From Saccharopolyspora phatthalungensis (GTDB lineage: Bacteria; Actinomycetota; Actinomycetes; Mycobacteriales; Pseudonocardiaceae), in the NCBI RefSeq assembly GCF_014203395.1, contig NZ_JACHIW010000003.1:62001-126000 (forward strand): a stretch of DNA of 64,000 nt, written 5' to 3'. A program made the position numbers and the translations under genes. Under the pieces are notes generated by a model that saw only the letters and a list, made by a program, of their open reading frames with translations, was not told the DNA's origin and searched no databases. How positions within the stretch are numbered: the stretch's first letter is position 1; each line of letters begins with the position of its first letter. This document shows, one piece after another, positions 45,314 through 53,492 of this stretch.

Positions 45314-46948
45314 TCAGGCGTGTCGGGTCGGCTTGAGCCCGGCGGCGTGGGCGTCCCACGCGTCCGCCGGGCCCTGGCCGCGCAGGTCGTTTTTGCGGAC
45401 CTTGCCGGTCGGGGTGACGGGCAGTTCGTCGACGATCCGGTAGTAGCGGGGGACCATGAAATGCGGCATGGACACGTCGCAGTGCGCGAATAGCTCTGTG
45501 AAGTCCAGGTGCTGGCCGGGTTTGAGCTGCAGCACCGCGAGCACTTCGTCCTCGCCCAGCTCCGACGGCGTGCCGACCGCAGCGGCCGCGACCACGCCTG
45601 GATAGGCGAGCAAGACCGATTCCACCTCGTGCGAGGAGATGTTTTCGCCGCGGCGGCGCAGCGCGTCCTTCTTGCGGTCGATGAAGTAGAAGTAGCCGTC
45701 TTCGTCGGTGTAGCCGAGGTCGCCCGTGTGCCACCACAGGTCCTGCATGGTCGCGAGCGTCGCGGCCGGATCGCGGTGGTAGCCGGAGAACATGATGTGC
45801 GGCAGCCGTGGCCGGTAGACGATCTCCCCGGCCTGGCCGGGGGCGGCGCGGTGGCCGGACTCGTCGTGGATCTCCAGAATGGACGATTCCGTCGGCAGGC
45901 CGATCGAGCCGACCTTGCGGGCATTCAGCGGGTTGTAGAGGACGTTCTTGATTTCGGTGAGCCCGTAGCCCTCGACGATGTGCACGCCGAAGCGCTCCTC
46001 GAAGGGATGCAGCACCTGCGGCGGAGCGGGCGCGGCGAACACCTTCGTGACGTCGTGCTCGCGGTCGCGTTCCGATGCAGGCTGGGCCAGCAACATCGGC
46101 AGGATTGAGCCGAGCGCGTTGAACTGGGTGACCCGGTGCGCCCGGATCTCGTCCCAGAACCTGCTCGCGCTGAACCGGCGGCCGAGCGCCACGGTCGCCC
46201 CGGCGTAGAGACCATGCAGCGAGAGGTTGACCTGCGCGGCCCCGTGGAAGAGCGGCAGGCACGTGTAGAGCCGCTCGTCGGGTGTCGTGCCCATCTGCGC
46301 CGCGCACTCCCGCGCCGCGACCAAGGACATCAGGTGCGGGTACACGACGCCCTTGCTGCGCCCGGTGGTGCCGGAGGTGAGCATGATGGCGACCGGGTCG
46401 TCCGGCGTGACGCGGGGGAGTTCGGTCGCCGGGTCGCCGGCTGCGAGCAGCTCGCTCCAGGTACGCACCTCGACTCCGGCCAGCGTGCGACGGGGTGCGG
46501 AGTCGTCGAGCAGGACCACTGTTTTCAGGGTTTCCGGTGGTTCCGGTAGGTCTGCGACGAGTTCGAACAGGGTCGCTTCGGTGACCAGAATGCGCACGTC
46601 GGTGCTACGCAGCGCGTGGTCGAGGAACGGTCCCTTGTAGGCGGTGTTGATCGGTACCTCGACGAGGCCGGCGCGGGCCGCGCCGAGCCAGCTAAGCACA
46701 TATTCGGGGCGGTTGGGCAGGAAGATCCCGACCGAGCTGCCCGGGGCGCCGCCTACTGCGGCCAGGCCGCGAGCCACGTCGGTCACTGCCGCGTCAACCT
46801 CGCCATAGGACATTTCGGTGTCTTCGAAGACGAGCGCGGCCTTGTCCGGGTGCGCCGCGGCTCGGGCGGCGATGAGTCCGCCGACCGTGCCGTCGGCGAG
46901 GTCGTCGAAGCCCGGGGCGCCGGTGCCCCGCGCAATCGTTCCGGTCAT
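45314..46948 (-). CDS. Acyl-CoA synthetase / AMP-dependent ligase
   Basis: A 544-aa adenylate-forming enzyme. It has P-loop LTSGTTGRSKGVV, GYGLTEIKN for the A5 motif, WWHTGDLGYTDEDGYFYFID and RKKDALRRRGENIS for A7-A8, and the catalytic Lys in TPTGKVRKND. It would activate a carboxylic acid to its CoA thioester for the lyase encoded downstream. The start overlaps the LLM gene stop by four bases. The short fatty-acid/caiC-like subgroup is likely; the substrate is unknown. Confidence 0.9.
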   Translation of the reverse strand: MTGTIARGTGAPGFDDLADGTVGGLIAARAAAHPDKAALVFEDTEMSYGEVDAAVTDVARGLAAVGGAPGSSVGIFLPNRPEYVLSWLGAARAGLVEVPINTAYKGPFLDHALRSTDVRILVTEATLFELVADLPEPPETLKTVVLLDDSAPRRTLAGVEVRTWSELLAAGDPATELPRVTPDDPVAIMLTSGTTGRSKGVVYPHLMSLVAARECAAQMGTTPDERLYTCLPLFHGAAQVNLSLHGLYAGATVALGRRFSASRFWDEIRAHRVTQFNALGSILPMLLAQPASERDREHDVTKVFAAPAPPQVLHPFEERFGVHIVEGYGLTEIKNVLYNPLNARKVGSIGLPTESSILEIHDESGHRAAPGQAGEIVYRPRLPHIMFSGYHRDPAATLATMQDLWWHTGDLGYTDEDGYFYFIDRKKDALRRRGENISSHEVESVLLAYPGVVAAAAVGTPSELGEDEVLAVLQLKPGQHLDFTELFAHCDVSMPHFMVPRYYRIVDELPVTPTGKVRKNDLRGQGPADAWDAHAAGLKPTRHA

Positions 46949-47973
46949 GCCAGCTCCTTCTTCGCTCGGGCGAGGAAGCCTTCCAACGCCGGGTCCCAGC
47001 CCGCTTCGGCACCGGTGGTCACGAGGAACGCGCCGATACCGAGGTCGCGGTAGGTGCCGAGGGTGTTCAGGATGCGCTCTTCGGTGCCGACGAGCGCTTG
47101 GGAGTTGGCGAACCCGCCCAGGAGTTTGGTCAGCCCGGTCCAGAAGCAGTCGTCGTGCAGTTCCTCGGCGGTGAGCGCGAGGGCGCGTTCCCGCCCGATC
47201 GAGGTGTCGGTCGACGACGAGCGCAGGAACTTGTTGGTGCCGGCGGCCTCGGCGATCTGCTGTTCCACGGCGCGCGCTTGGGCCCAGGCGTCGTCGTCGG
47301 TGTCGCCGACGAACAGCCGCAGGCTCAGCGAGAACCGCATGTCACGGCCGTAGCCCTCGGCGGCGGCGGTGACCCGGTCGATGCGTTCCTTCGTCCCGGC
47401 GAACGGTTCGCCCCAGAGCATGTACAGGTCGGCATGCCGGGCCCCGAAGTCCACGGCATCGGCGCTCTCGCCGCCCATGAAGATCGGGACCTGGCCCTGG
47501 ACGGGCTTGGTCTGGATCTTCACTGCCTCGGCCGTGTAGTACTCGCCGTAGTGGTCGAAAGGCGCGGTCTCGGTCCAGGTACGGCGCACGACGTCGAGGT
47601 ACTCGACGGCCCGCCGGTAGCGCTCGCTCTTGGGCAGGTCGTCCGACTCGCGGCGCAGGTCCTTGTCGGACCCGCCGACGACCACGTTGATGGCGAGCCT
47701 GCCGCGCGCGAGCACGTCCAGGGTCGCGAAATAGCGCGCGGCGGCGACCGGCGACATCACCCCGGGCCGATGCGCGAGGATCGGCGAAAACTTCGGCGAT
47801 GCCGCGAGCGCGAACGGCGCGGTCGCGTGGTTGTGCGGCCACGTCGAGGAATATCCGACGAGAACGCGGTCGATCACCTCGGAGCGGTCGAGTTCCTGGA
47901 TCCTGGCGATCATCTGGCCGGGATCAGTCTCGCCGGTCTGGAGGAGCTGCAGCCCCGTAAAGAAGTCGACCAT
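46945..47973 (-). CDS. LLM-class FMNH2-dependent monooxygenase (SsuD-like)
   Basis: A 342-aa luciferase-fold enzyme resembling alkanesulfonate and related monooxygenases. Visible are the barrel strand VGYSSTWPHNHATAPFALAA, RPGVMSPVAAARYFATLDVL, RLAINVVVGGSDKDL with the flavin-phosphate site, and a Y-Y-T-A-E motif in the substrate loop. The frame is open upstream, but ATG 47973 gives the family start. A flavin reductase starts the same operon and ribBA lies beside it, so FMNH2 supply is built in. Target could be a C-S, C-N or ring carbonyl bond. Confidence 0.87.
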   Translation of the reverse strand: MVDFFTGLQLLQTGETDPGQMIARIQELDRSEVIDRVLVGYSSTWPHNHATAPFALAASPKFSPILAHRPGVMSPVAAARYFATLDVLARGRLAINVVVGGSDKDLRRESDDLPKSERYRRAVEYLDVVRRTWTETAPFDHYGEYYTAEAVKIQTKPVQGQVPIFMGGESADAVDFGARHADLYMLWGEPFAGTKERIDRVTAAAEGYGRDMRFSLSLRLFVGDTDDDAWAQARAVEQQIAEAAGTNKFLRSSSTDTSIGRERALALTAEELHDDCFWTGLTKLLGGFANSQALVGTEERILNTLGTYRDLGIGAFLVTTGAEAGWDPALEGFLARAKKELA

Positions 47974-47983
47974 GGCGTGGTCC

Positions 47984-48496
47984 TCAGCTTTCTGTGTGGA
48001 TTCCGTTGCGGGGCAAGGGTTGCCGGGCGAGCCAGTCCGCGTGCTGGGCGTAGTGGTCCGGCCGGCGAGTCCGCAGTTCTGCGCGAGCGGTCGCCAAATC
48101 CGGCCCAGCGGGCGCGAGCGCCATCCGGGCAGACACCTCCCACCGGCTGCCGGAGTGGGTGTCGATCCAGCCCAGGACCGTGAGTGGGCGCTCAACGGGG
48201 ACCGGGCGGAGGTAGGAAACTGCCAGGGACTTCGTGACCAGCCGCGGCTCACTGCGCAGGGCGACCATGTTGAGCACGTCGTCAAACACCGCAGCGATCC
48301 ACCCGCCGTGCGCCACCTCGGGCCCGCCGTGCCAGGATCGGGCGCAGATCACGTCGAACCGCTCGGCGCCGTCCAGCGTGCCGGCAACCTCGACGCCCAG
48401 TCGGCAGGCGTTGTCCGGAGCGCAGCCTCCGCACAGCAGCCGGCCCGTTGCGGACGGCTCGATCACGAAGCCATCGGGATCGAACAGCTCAGCCAT
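47984..48496 (-). CDS. PaaI-type hotdog thioesterase
   Basis: A 170-aa hotdog-fold protein. The central helix and catalytic region read HGGPEVAHGGWIAAVFDDVL, with the characteristic HGG and Asp. The N-terminus has CGGCAPDNACRLG. It would hydrolyse an acyl-CoA to release a stalled intermediate. It overlaps the Ldh2 gene end by eight bases and is followed closely by the LLM gene. Confidence 0.85.
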   Translation of the reverse strand: MAELFDPDGFVIEPSATGRLLCGGCAPDNACRLGVEVAGTLDGAERFDVICARSWHGGPEVAHGGWIAAVFDDVLNMVALRSEPRLVTKSLAVSYLRPVPVERPLTVLGWIDTHSGSRWEVSARMALAPAGPDLATARAELRTRRPDHYAQHADWLARQPLPRNGIHTES

Positions 48497-49529
48497 GTTC
48501 CGTTGCCTCCCCGGCCGCGGGGAGTCCGGCCTCGTGGCGCAGGCCCGCGACCACCGCCTCGGGCACCTCGATTGTGCCGCGACGAAGCATCTCCTCGCGG
48601 CAGGCCACCGAGCGGTCGAAGGGAACGCGGACGGCGCCGCCGTCTTCGACGGGCCTGGTCGCCCGGATCGAGTCGGCGAAGGCGGCAACGCGGCGGCGGT
48701 AGTTCTCCGCGTCGGTCAGCGTGCCCGGATCGACCAGCAAGACGAACAACCCGCAATCCGAAACGCCGGGCGGGTCGGCGGCCGCGCCGGTCATCATGCC
48801 GAGCAACTGCACCACCATGGCCAGCCCGGAACCCTTGTGTCCGCCCCACACGCCGAACGCGCCCTCGAGCGCGGCGGCCGGGTCGAGCGTCGAGGCGCCG
48901 GTGCTGTCGTAGGCCTGGCCAGGTTCCAGGTCCACACCCAGCCGGGCCTTGAGGATCACCTCGCCATACATCACGGCGGCGGTGCCGATGTCCCAGATGA
49001 TCGGCGCGGGGGTGGACGGGAATCCGAACGCGATCGGGTTCGTGCCGAACCTGCCTTCGCTCCCCCCGTGCGGCGCCACCATTGCGGGCCCGCTGCCCGC
49101 AATCATCCCGGCGAACCCGGCTTGCGCCGCCTTCTCCAGGTAGTAGGAGAACATGCCCGTGTACCAGGTGTTTCGGGCACCGACGACGGCGACTCCCTGG
49201 GCACGGGCCTTGTCCATGGCCAGGTCCAGGGCGCGCATGCCAACGAGGTAGCCCACGTGGTCGCCGCCGTCCAGGGTCGCCGACACCGCGGTCTCAGCGA
49301 CGGCCCGGATGGGGCCCGGAGGCGCCGGTGTCGCGCGGATGCGCTCGACCACCGACAGCGCGCGGGCGAGCCCACCGAACGAGAGGCCGCGCAGTTCGCA
49401 GTCGAGCAGGTGGTCGGCGATGATCTCGGCCTCGGCGGGGCTGTGCCGCACCTGGGTCATCGCCGCCGTGATAAGCGCGCGAGCATCGCGCAGGGTCAGG
49501 GTGGTCGTGGCGGCACTCTCCTGAGTCAT
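48489..49529 (-). CDS. Malate/L-lactate dehydrogenase (Ldh2) family oxidoreductase
   Basis: A 346-aa NAD(P)-dependent enzyme of the Ldh2/MDH family. It has the typical N-terminal helices, then SATLDGGDHVGYLVGMRALD, MIAGSGPAMVAPHGGSEGRF with GTNPIAFGFP, and GHKGSGLAMVVQLL. Members oxidise 2-hydroxy acids or reduce cyclic imines such as piperideine-2-carboxylate. In this operon it probably handles a 2-hydroxy acid substrate or intermediate. It overlaps the MHS gene by four bases. Confidence 0.88.
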   Translation of the reverse strand: MTQESAATTTLTLRDARALITAAMTQVRHSPAEAEIIADHLLDCELRGLSFGGLARALSVVERIRATPAPPGPIRAVAETAVSATLDGGDHVGYLVGMRALDLAMDKARAQGVAVVGARNTWYTGMFSYYLEKAAQAGFAGMIAGSGPAMVAPHGGSEGRFGTNPIAFGFPSTPAPIIWDIGTAAVMYGEVILKARLGVDLEPGQAYDSTGASTLDPAAALEGAFGVWGGHKGSGLAMVVQLLGMMTGAAADPPGVSDCGLFVLLVDPGTLTDAENYRRRVAAFADSIRATRPVEDGGAVRVPFDRSVACREEMLRRGTIEVPEAVVAGLRHEAGLPAAGEATEHG

Positions 49530-50839
49530 GAACTGGCCTCCGCGGACAGGGGCTCGGTCGAGGGGGACGAGTCGAGATACGGGGCGGACCGGCGCGCGAG
49601 GGCAAAGGCGGCGATCGCGCTGACGGCGGCCGCGGCTAGCAGCAAGTAGGCGGGCGAGCGGTTGTCGCCGGTGATCTCCACCAGTGCCTGGCATACGAAG
49701 ACCGCCGAGCCGCCCAGCACGGCAACCGCAACGTTGTAGGAAACCGCGACGACGCTGCCCCGCACCCGTACCGGCACGAGCTGGATGTAGGTGATCGGCG
49801 CGACGCCCGAGTAAAACGCCGGGCCCGCCGAGAGCAGCACGGTGCAGCAGACCACCAGCCACAAGGACGATGCGCTCGCCATCACGGCGAACAACGGATA
49901 CGTCAGCACGAGCACGGCGATCGAGGTCGCCAGGAGTACGGGCGCGCGGCCCTTCCGGTCGCAGGCCCGGCCGCCGGCAACCACCAGGAAGAGACCGACC
50001 AGCAGCGCAAAGGCGATCACCGAGGTGGCGGTGACGGGGGAGAGGTGCAACTGGATGAGGTAGTTCTGCACGTAGGTGTAGACCATGTAGAAGCCGACGA
50101 CGTGCAGTACCGACACTCCGACGATCAGGAGCATCCGTGGCCACTGCGCTGAGAGTTTCGTGTCCTCGGACACTCGACTGCGCGTCGCAACGAATTCCGG
50201 GGTCTCACCGAGGCGGCTGCGCAGGTAGAGCCCGATCCCGGCGACGGGCAGCGCCAGCAGGAACGGCACCCGCCAGCCCCATGCCTGCATCTGCTCCGCG
50301 GTGAGCGCCGCGTTGAGGGACAGCACGACCACGGCCCCGAGGAGCAGCCCGGCGAGACTGCCCACCTGGACGTGACTCGACAATTCCCCGCGTCGGCGCG
50401 GCGGGGCGAACTCGGCCACGTAGATCAGGGCAGTCGTGTACTCGCCGCCGGCCGACAGGCCCTGGCCGAATCGCAGGAGCACCAGCAGTATCGGCGCGGC
50501 GATCCCGATGCTCGCCGTCGGCGGCAACAAGCCGATCGCCATGCTGACTCCCGCCATCAGCAGCAGCGACGCCACCAGGGCGGGCCGGCGACCGAGCCGG
50601 TCGGCCAGCGGCCCGAAGACCAGCGCGCCCGCCGGGCGGGCGAGGAATGCTGAGCCGAACACCGCGAACGACGACAGCAGGGCGGCGCCGGGGCTCGAGG
50701 ACGGGAAGAAGACTTTGGCAAGCACGGTGGCGAGGAAGCCGTAGACCGCGTAATCGTAGGTCTCCACCGTGTTGCCGATCGCGGCCGCGAGAGTCGTGCG
50801 TCTCAGCGTCCGGGCCGGGATTTCCGCTGTGGTGCTCAT
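49526..50839 (-). CDS. MFS transporter, metabolite:H+ symporter (MHS) family
   Basis: A 437-aa protein with 12 predicted helices. MHS features are IGNTVETYDYAVYGFLATVL in helix 1 and FGPLADRLGRRPALVASLLL in loop 2-3. It sits between the flavin reductase and Ldh2 genes and probably imports the organic acid degraded by this operon. Start ATG at 50839, 42 bp after the flavin reductase stop. Confidence 0.9.
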   Translation of the reverse strand: MSTTAEIPARTLRRTTLAAAIGNTVETYDYAVYGFLATVLAKVFFPSSSPGAALLSSFAVFGSAFLARPAGALVFGPLADRLGRRPALVASLLLMAGVSMAIGLLPPTASIGIAAPILLVLLRFGQGLSAGGEYTTALIYVAEFAPPRRRGELSSHVQVGSLAGLLLGAVVVLSLNAALTAEQMQAWGWRVPFLLALPVAGIGLYLRSRLGETPEFVATRSRVSEDTKLSAQWPRMLLIVGVSVLHVVGFYMVYTYVQNYLIQLHLSPVTATSVIAFALLVGLFLVVAGGRACDRKGRAPVLLATSIAVLVLTYPLFAVMASASSLWLVVCCTVLLSAGPAFYSGVAPITYIQLVPVRVRGSVVAVSYNVAVAVLGGSAVFVCQALVEITGDNRSPAYLLLAAAAVSAIAAFALARRSAPYLDSSPSTEPLSAEASS

Positions 50840-50881
50840 GGCTGGCCTCTCCTTTGAGGTTGCCGGGATACGTTTCGTCGA

Positions 50882-51379
50882 TCAGGCGGCCGCGACGCGG
50901 CCGTAGTGGCTTCGAAAGAACAGCAGTGGGGACGCCTCGGTGTCAGCTCCCAGGTCGTTGACTCGGCCGACGACGATGTGGTGGTCGCCGGCGTCGTGCA
51001 CGGCATCGATCGTGCAGCCGACCCAGGCCACCACCCCGTCGATGACCGGATCTCCGAGCGGCCCCGGACGCCAGGCCACCTCGGCGAACTTGTCGCCCCC
51101 TGACACCGACAGGGCACGGCAGATCCGCTCCTGGCCAGCGGCGAGGACGTTGACACAGAAGCTGCCGCGCTCGGCGATGACCGGAAACGTCGACGACGTC
51201 TTGCCGGGCAGGAATGCCACGAGCGGCGGGTCAAGCGAGACCGAGGTGAACGACGAGACGGCCATGCCCACCGGCCTGCGCTCCCCGTCGAGCGAGGTGA
51301 TCGCGGTGACGCCGCTCGGAAAGTGCCCGAGGACGGACCGGAATCGTGCGGAGTCGAAACCCTGGCAGATCGTAAGCAT
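50882..51379 (-). CDS. Flavin reductase (HpaC/SsuE-type partner of LLM monooxygenase)
   Basis: A 165-aa flavin reductase domain protein. It has FRSVLGHFPSGVTAITSLDG at the N-terminus, VSSFTSVSLDPPLVAFLPGK, and GSFCVNVLAAGQERICRALS, all family marks. It would reduce FMN with NAD(P)H and hand FMNH2 to the LLM enzyme encoded four genes on. Its ATG lies inside a MarR-type palindrome at 51372-51385, and a -10 box ends 6 bp upstream, so its mRNA is probably leaderless. Confidence 0.9.
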   Translation of the reverse strand: MLTICQGFDSARFRSVLGHFPSGVTAITSLDGERRPVGMAVSSFTSVSLDPPLVAFLPGKTSSTFPVIAERGSFCVNVLAAGQERICRALSVSGGDKFAEVAWRPGPLGDPVIDGVVAWVGCTIDAVHDAGDHHIVVGRVNDLGADTEASPLLFFRSHYGRVAAA

Positions 51380-51385
51380 ACTTAC
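51372..51385. promoter_or_regulatory. MarR operator 1, over the flavin reductase start codon
   Basis: GTAAGCATACTTAC is a near-perfect palindrome (GTAAG/CTTAC arms) containing the start codon of the leftward operon. It is related to AAGCATGCTT at 52001. Confidence 0.65.
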
Positions 51386-51415
51386 ACTGTAAAAGCTACC
51401 GAACGTCTAGGACAA
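51386..51415 (-). promoter_or_regulatory. Promoter of the eight-gene operon
   Basis: On the minus strand TTGTCC (51415-51410) and TACAGT (51391-51386) are separated by 18 bp. Six bases after TACAGT comes the ATG of the flavin reductase, a typical leaderless arrangement. Confidence 0.6.
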
Positions 51416-51425
51416 GCATGCTGAT
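51414..51425. promoter_or_regulatory. MarR operator 2, over the -35 box
   Basis: AAGCATGCTGAT contains AAGCATGCT and overlaps the -35 box of the leftward operon. It is also about 37 bp upstream of the marR start, so it could serve autoregulation. Confidence 0.55.
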
Positions 51426-51461
51426 GAGAAGTCAGGATCCGGTTGGCAATATGCTTCGGGG

Positions 51462-51983
51462 GTGACAGGCCCATTGCCTTACATCGACCCCTTCGACGAC
51501 GGCCGGTCGCCGAGGCGAGCACCAGCGGACATGGACGAGGCGTCCTCGCTGATCGACGCGGTGTTCCGCCTCGAACGCGCGGTCACGAGGATCGGCAACG
51601 CCCGGTTGCGTCCGTGGAACATGACGCTGTCTAGCTATACGGCGCTGCGGATCCTGGCCAACCAGCCGCATCTCACCCTCGCTCAGCTGGCGCGCCGCTG
51701 CTATGTCCGGCCGCAGACCATGACCCGTATCGTCACCCAGCTGGAGAACCGGGGCTTCGTGGTCCGCAGCGCGCACCCGGAGAGCGAGCGGGCATTGTCG
51801 CTCCAGGTCACTGAAGAATGTATGGCCGCACTGGACGAGATGGGCGCGGAGGTACTCAAGATCAGCGACACGCTCAACGCGCTCCTTGGCCGGGACGACA
51901 TCGTGGCCACCGATAGTCAGCTGCGGCAGGCCGCGCTCGTGGTCGAGAGCGAGCTCCGGGAGATGAACCGACCGGAGGAGTAA
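51462..51983 (+). CDS. MarR-family regulator of the flavin-dependent operon
   Basis: A 173-aa winged-helix protein with an N-terminal extension before SLIDAVFRLERAVTRIGNAR. DNA-binding part: LTLAQLARRCYVRPQTMTRI and LENRGFVVRSAHPESERALS. GTG start at 51462 follows a G-rich stretch. It lies between the leftward catabolic operon and ribBA; sites of the type AAGCATGC flank it on both sides, so it probably controls both and itself. Confidence 0.88.
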   Translation: MTGPLPYIDPFDDGRSPRRAPADMDEASSLIDAVFRLERAVTRIGNARLRPWNMTLSSYTALRILANQPHLTLAQLARRCYVRPQTMTRIVTQLENRGFVVRSAHPESERALSLQVTEECMAALDEMGAEVLKISDTLNALLGRDDIVATDSQLRQAALVVESELREMNRPEE

Positions 51984-52010
51984 GCATGCGGATGAACAAC
52001 AAGCATGCTT
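51981..52010. promoter_or_regulatory. MarR operators 3 and 4, upstream of ribBA
   Basis: TAAGCATGCGGAT starts at 51981, overlapping the marR stop, and the perfect palindrome AAGCATGCTT lies at 52001-52010. The two are about 20 bp apart, on one face of the helix, and the second abuts the ribBA -10 box. Confidence 0.65.
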
Positions 52011-52023
52011 ATACTCGGTTCCA
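52010..52023 (+). promoter_or_regulatory. ribBA -10 box and leaderless start
   Basis: TATACT at 52010-52015 is a near-consensus -10 box. The ATG begins at 52023, seven bases later, where transcription would start, and there is no ribosome site. The ribBA mRNA is therefore probably leaderless. Confidence 0.6.
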
Positions 52024-53246
52024 TGGTACGAGACCGATTGAGTGCGGCGCTGGCTGCCCTGCGCGACGGGCGCCCGGCGCTGGTGACCGACGCGCACGAT
52101 CGCGAGGACGAGGGTGACGTGGTGCTCGCCGCGCACGCCGCCACGCCGGACTGGGTGGCGTGGACCGTCCGGCACACCTCAGGCCTGCTGTGCGCGCCGT
52201 TGACGCCGCGCCGCGCCGCCGACCTGCGGCTGCCGGCGATGGTGGACCGAAACGAGGACGCCCGCGGCACCGCCTACACGGTCACGGTGGACGCAAAGAC
52301 GGGCGTGACGACCGGCATCAGCGCCGCCGACCGCGCCCACACGCTGCGGGCACTCGCGGATTCTTCGGCCACCGCCGCGGATTTCGTCCGTCCCGGGCAC
52401 ATCCTGCCGTTACGGGCGCGAGCCGGCGGGGTGCTGGAACGGCCGGGCCACACCGAAGCCGCCGTCGATCTGTGTCGGCTCGCCGGCCTGCCGCCCGTCG
52501 CGGCCATCGCGGAGCTGGTCAACGACGACGGATCGATGCTTCGCGGGCCCGGCGTCAAAGCGCTCGGGCGCCGCTTCGACCTGCCGACCCTGAGCATCGC
52601 GGAGCTGATCTCCTACCGCCAACAGCATCCACTCCCGGCCGCGGAAGAGCCGCGCGTGACGCGGACAGCCGAGACCGAACTCCCTACTAAGCACGGCCGG
52701 TTCCGCGCACTCGGCTATCTCGACCTACGCACCGGCGCCGAACACGTCGCGCTCATCCGCGGCGAGCCGGAGGACCCCGTGCTGACGCGGGTGCACTCCG
52801 AATGCCTCACCGGGGAATCCCTACACTCCCAGCGCTGCGACTGCGGGCCTCAGCTCGACGACGCGCTCCGCGCGATCGGCAAAGAGGGCGGTGTGCTGGT
52901 GTACCTGCGTGGGCACGAGGGCCGGGCGATCGGCTTGCAGAAAAAGCTGGCCGCCTACCAACTGCAGGACACCGGGCTGGACACTGTGGACGCGAACCTC
53001 GAGCTCGGCGAACCAGTCGACGCCCGCGAATACGGTGCCGCCGCAGCGGTGCTGCGCGACCTCGGAGTCACGAATGTCCGGCTCCTGACCAACAATCCGA
53101 CCAAAGTAGCCGCCCTCGATACTGGCGGAATCTCGGTTTTGGAGCGGGTGCCGCTCGCAGTCGGTGCCGCTCCAGCGAACCTTAGCTACCTGGCCACCAA
53201 ACAACACCGAATGGGCCACCTGCTCGACCGGCGCGAGGTTTCCTGA
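52023..53246 (+). CDS. ribBA: Bifunctional DHBP synthase / GTP cyclohydrolase II
   Basis: A 407-aa riboflavin biosynthesis enzyme. The RibB half (about 1-200) has HDREDEGDVVLAAHA, TVTVDAKTGVTTGISAADRA and RPGHTEAAVDLCRLAG. The RibA half (about 210-400) has VHSECLTGESLHSQRCDCGP, whose Cys residues bind zinc, and YLRGHEGRAIGL and LLTNNPTK. It is not in a rib operon here but next to a MarR gene and its sites, apart from ribD/E/H. It looks like a pathway-dedicated copy boosting FMN for the flavin reductase/LLM pair. Confidence 0.92.
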   Translation: MVRDRLSAALAALRDGRPALVTDAHDREDEGDVVLAAHAATPDWVAWTVRHTSGLLCAPLTPRRAADLRLPAMVDRNEDARGTAYTVTVDAKTGVTTGISAADRAHTLRALADSSATAADFVRPGHILPLRARAGGVLERPGHTEAAVDLCRLAGLPPVAAIAELVNDDGSMLRGPGVKALGRRFDLPTLSIAELISYRQQHPLPAAEEPRVTRTAETELPTKHGRFRALGYLDLRTGAEHVALIRGEPEDPVLTRVHSECLTGESLHSQRCDCGPQLDDALRAIGKEGGVLVYLRGHEGRAIGLQKKLAAYQLQDTGLDTVDANLELGEPVDAREYGAAAAVLRDLGVTNVRLLTNNPTKVAALDTGGISVLERVPLAVGAAPANLSYLATKQHRMGHLLDRREVS

Positions 53247-53492
53247 ACACGCGGCTGCTTCGCAAGCTCGGACGCGAGTTCGGACCTCGCCGTGCAAAAC
53301 GGCCTGCTGCAGCTGGTTTTCCTTCCCAGGACGGCGGGTTCGTTGTCGGACGCGCACACGAATTCTCCTGAACTCACCACCGGCGACGACGAAAAGTGTC
53401 TGTGGAAGGTGGAGGCCTGATGTGCCGCACGGCCTGTACGCCGCTCTCCCGGGGCCAGCCGCCACCATCACAGCCGAGAAAACGGAGCGTCC

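Noticed and set aside
44269..45336. Rightward open frame of 355 codons
   Set aside because: Antisense to the HMG-CoA-lyase-like gene and of biased composition.
47098..49649. Rightward open frames of 361, 373 and 471 codons
   Set aside because: All are opposite the LLM, thioesterase and Ldh2 genes and lack any domain signature.
53247..53492. Possible FMN riboswitch or gene remnant near ribBA
   Set aside because: No RFN-type conserved blocks are visible, the stretch is downstream of ribBA, and no protein frame is recognisable.
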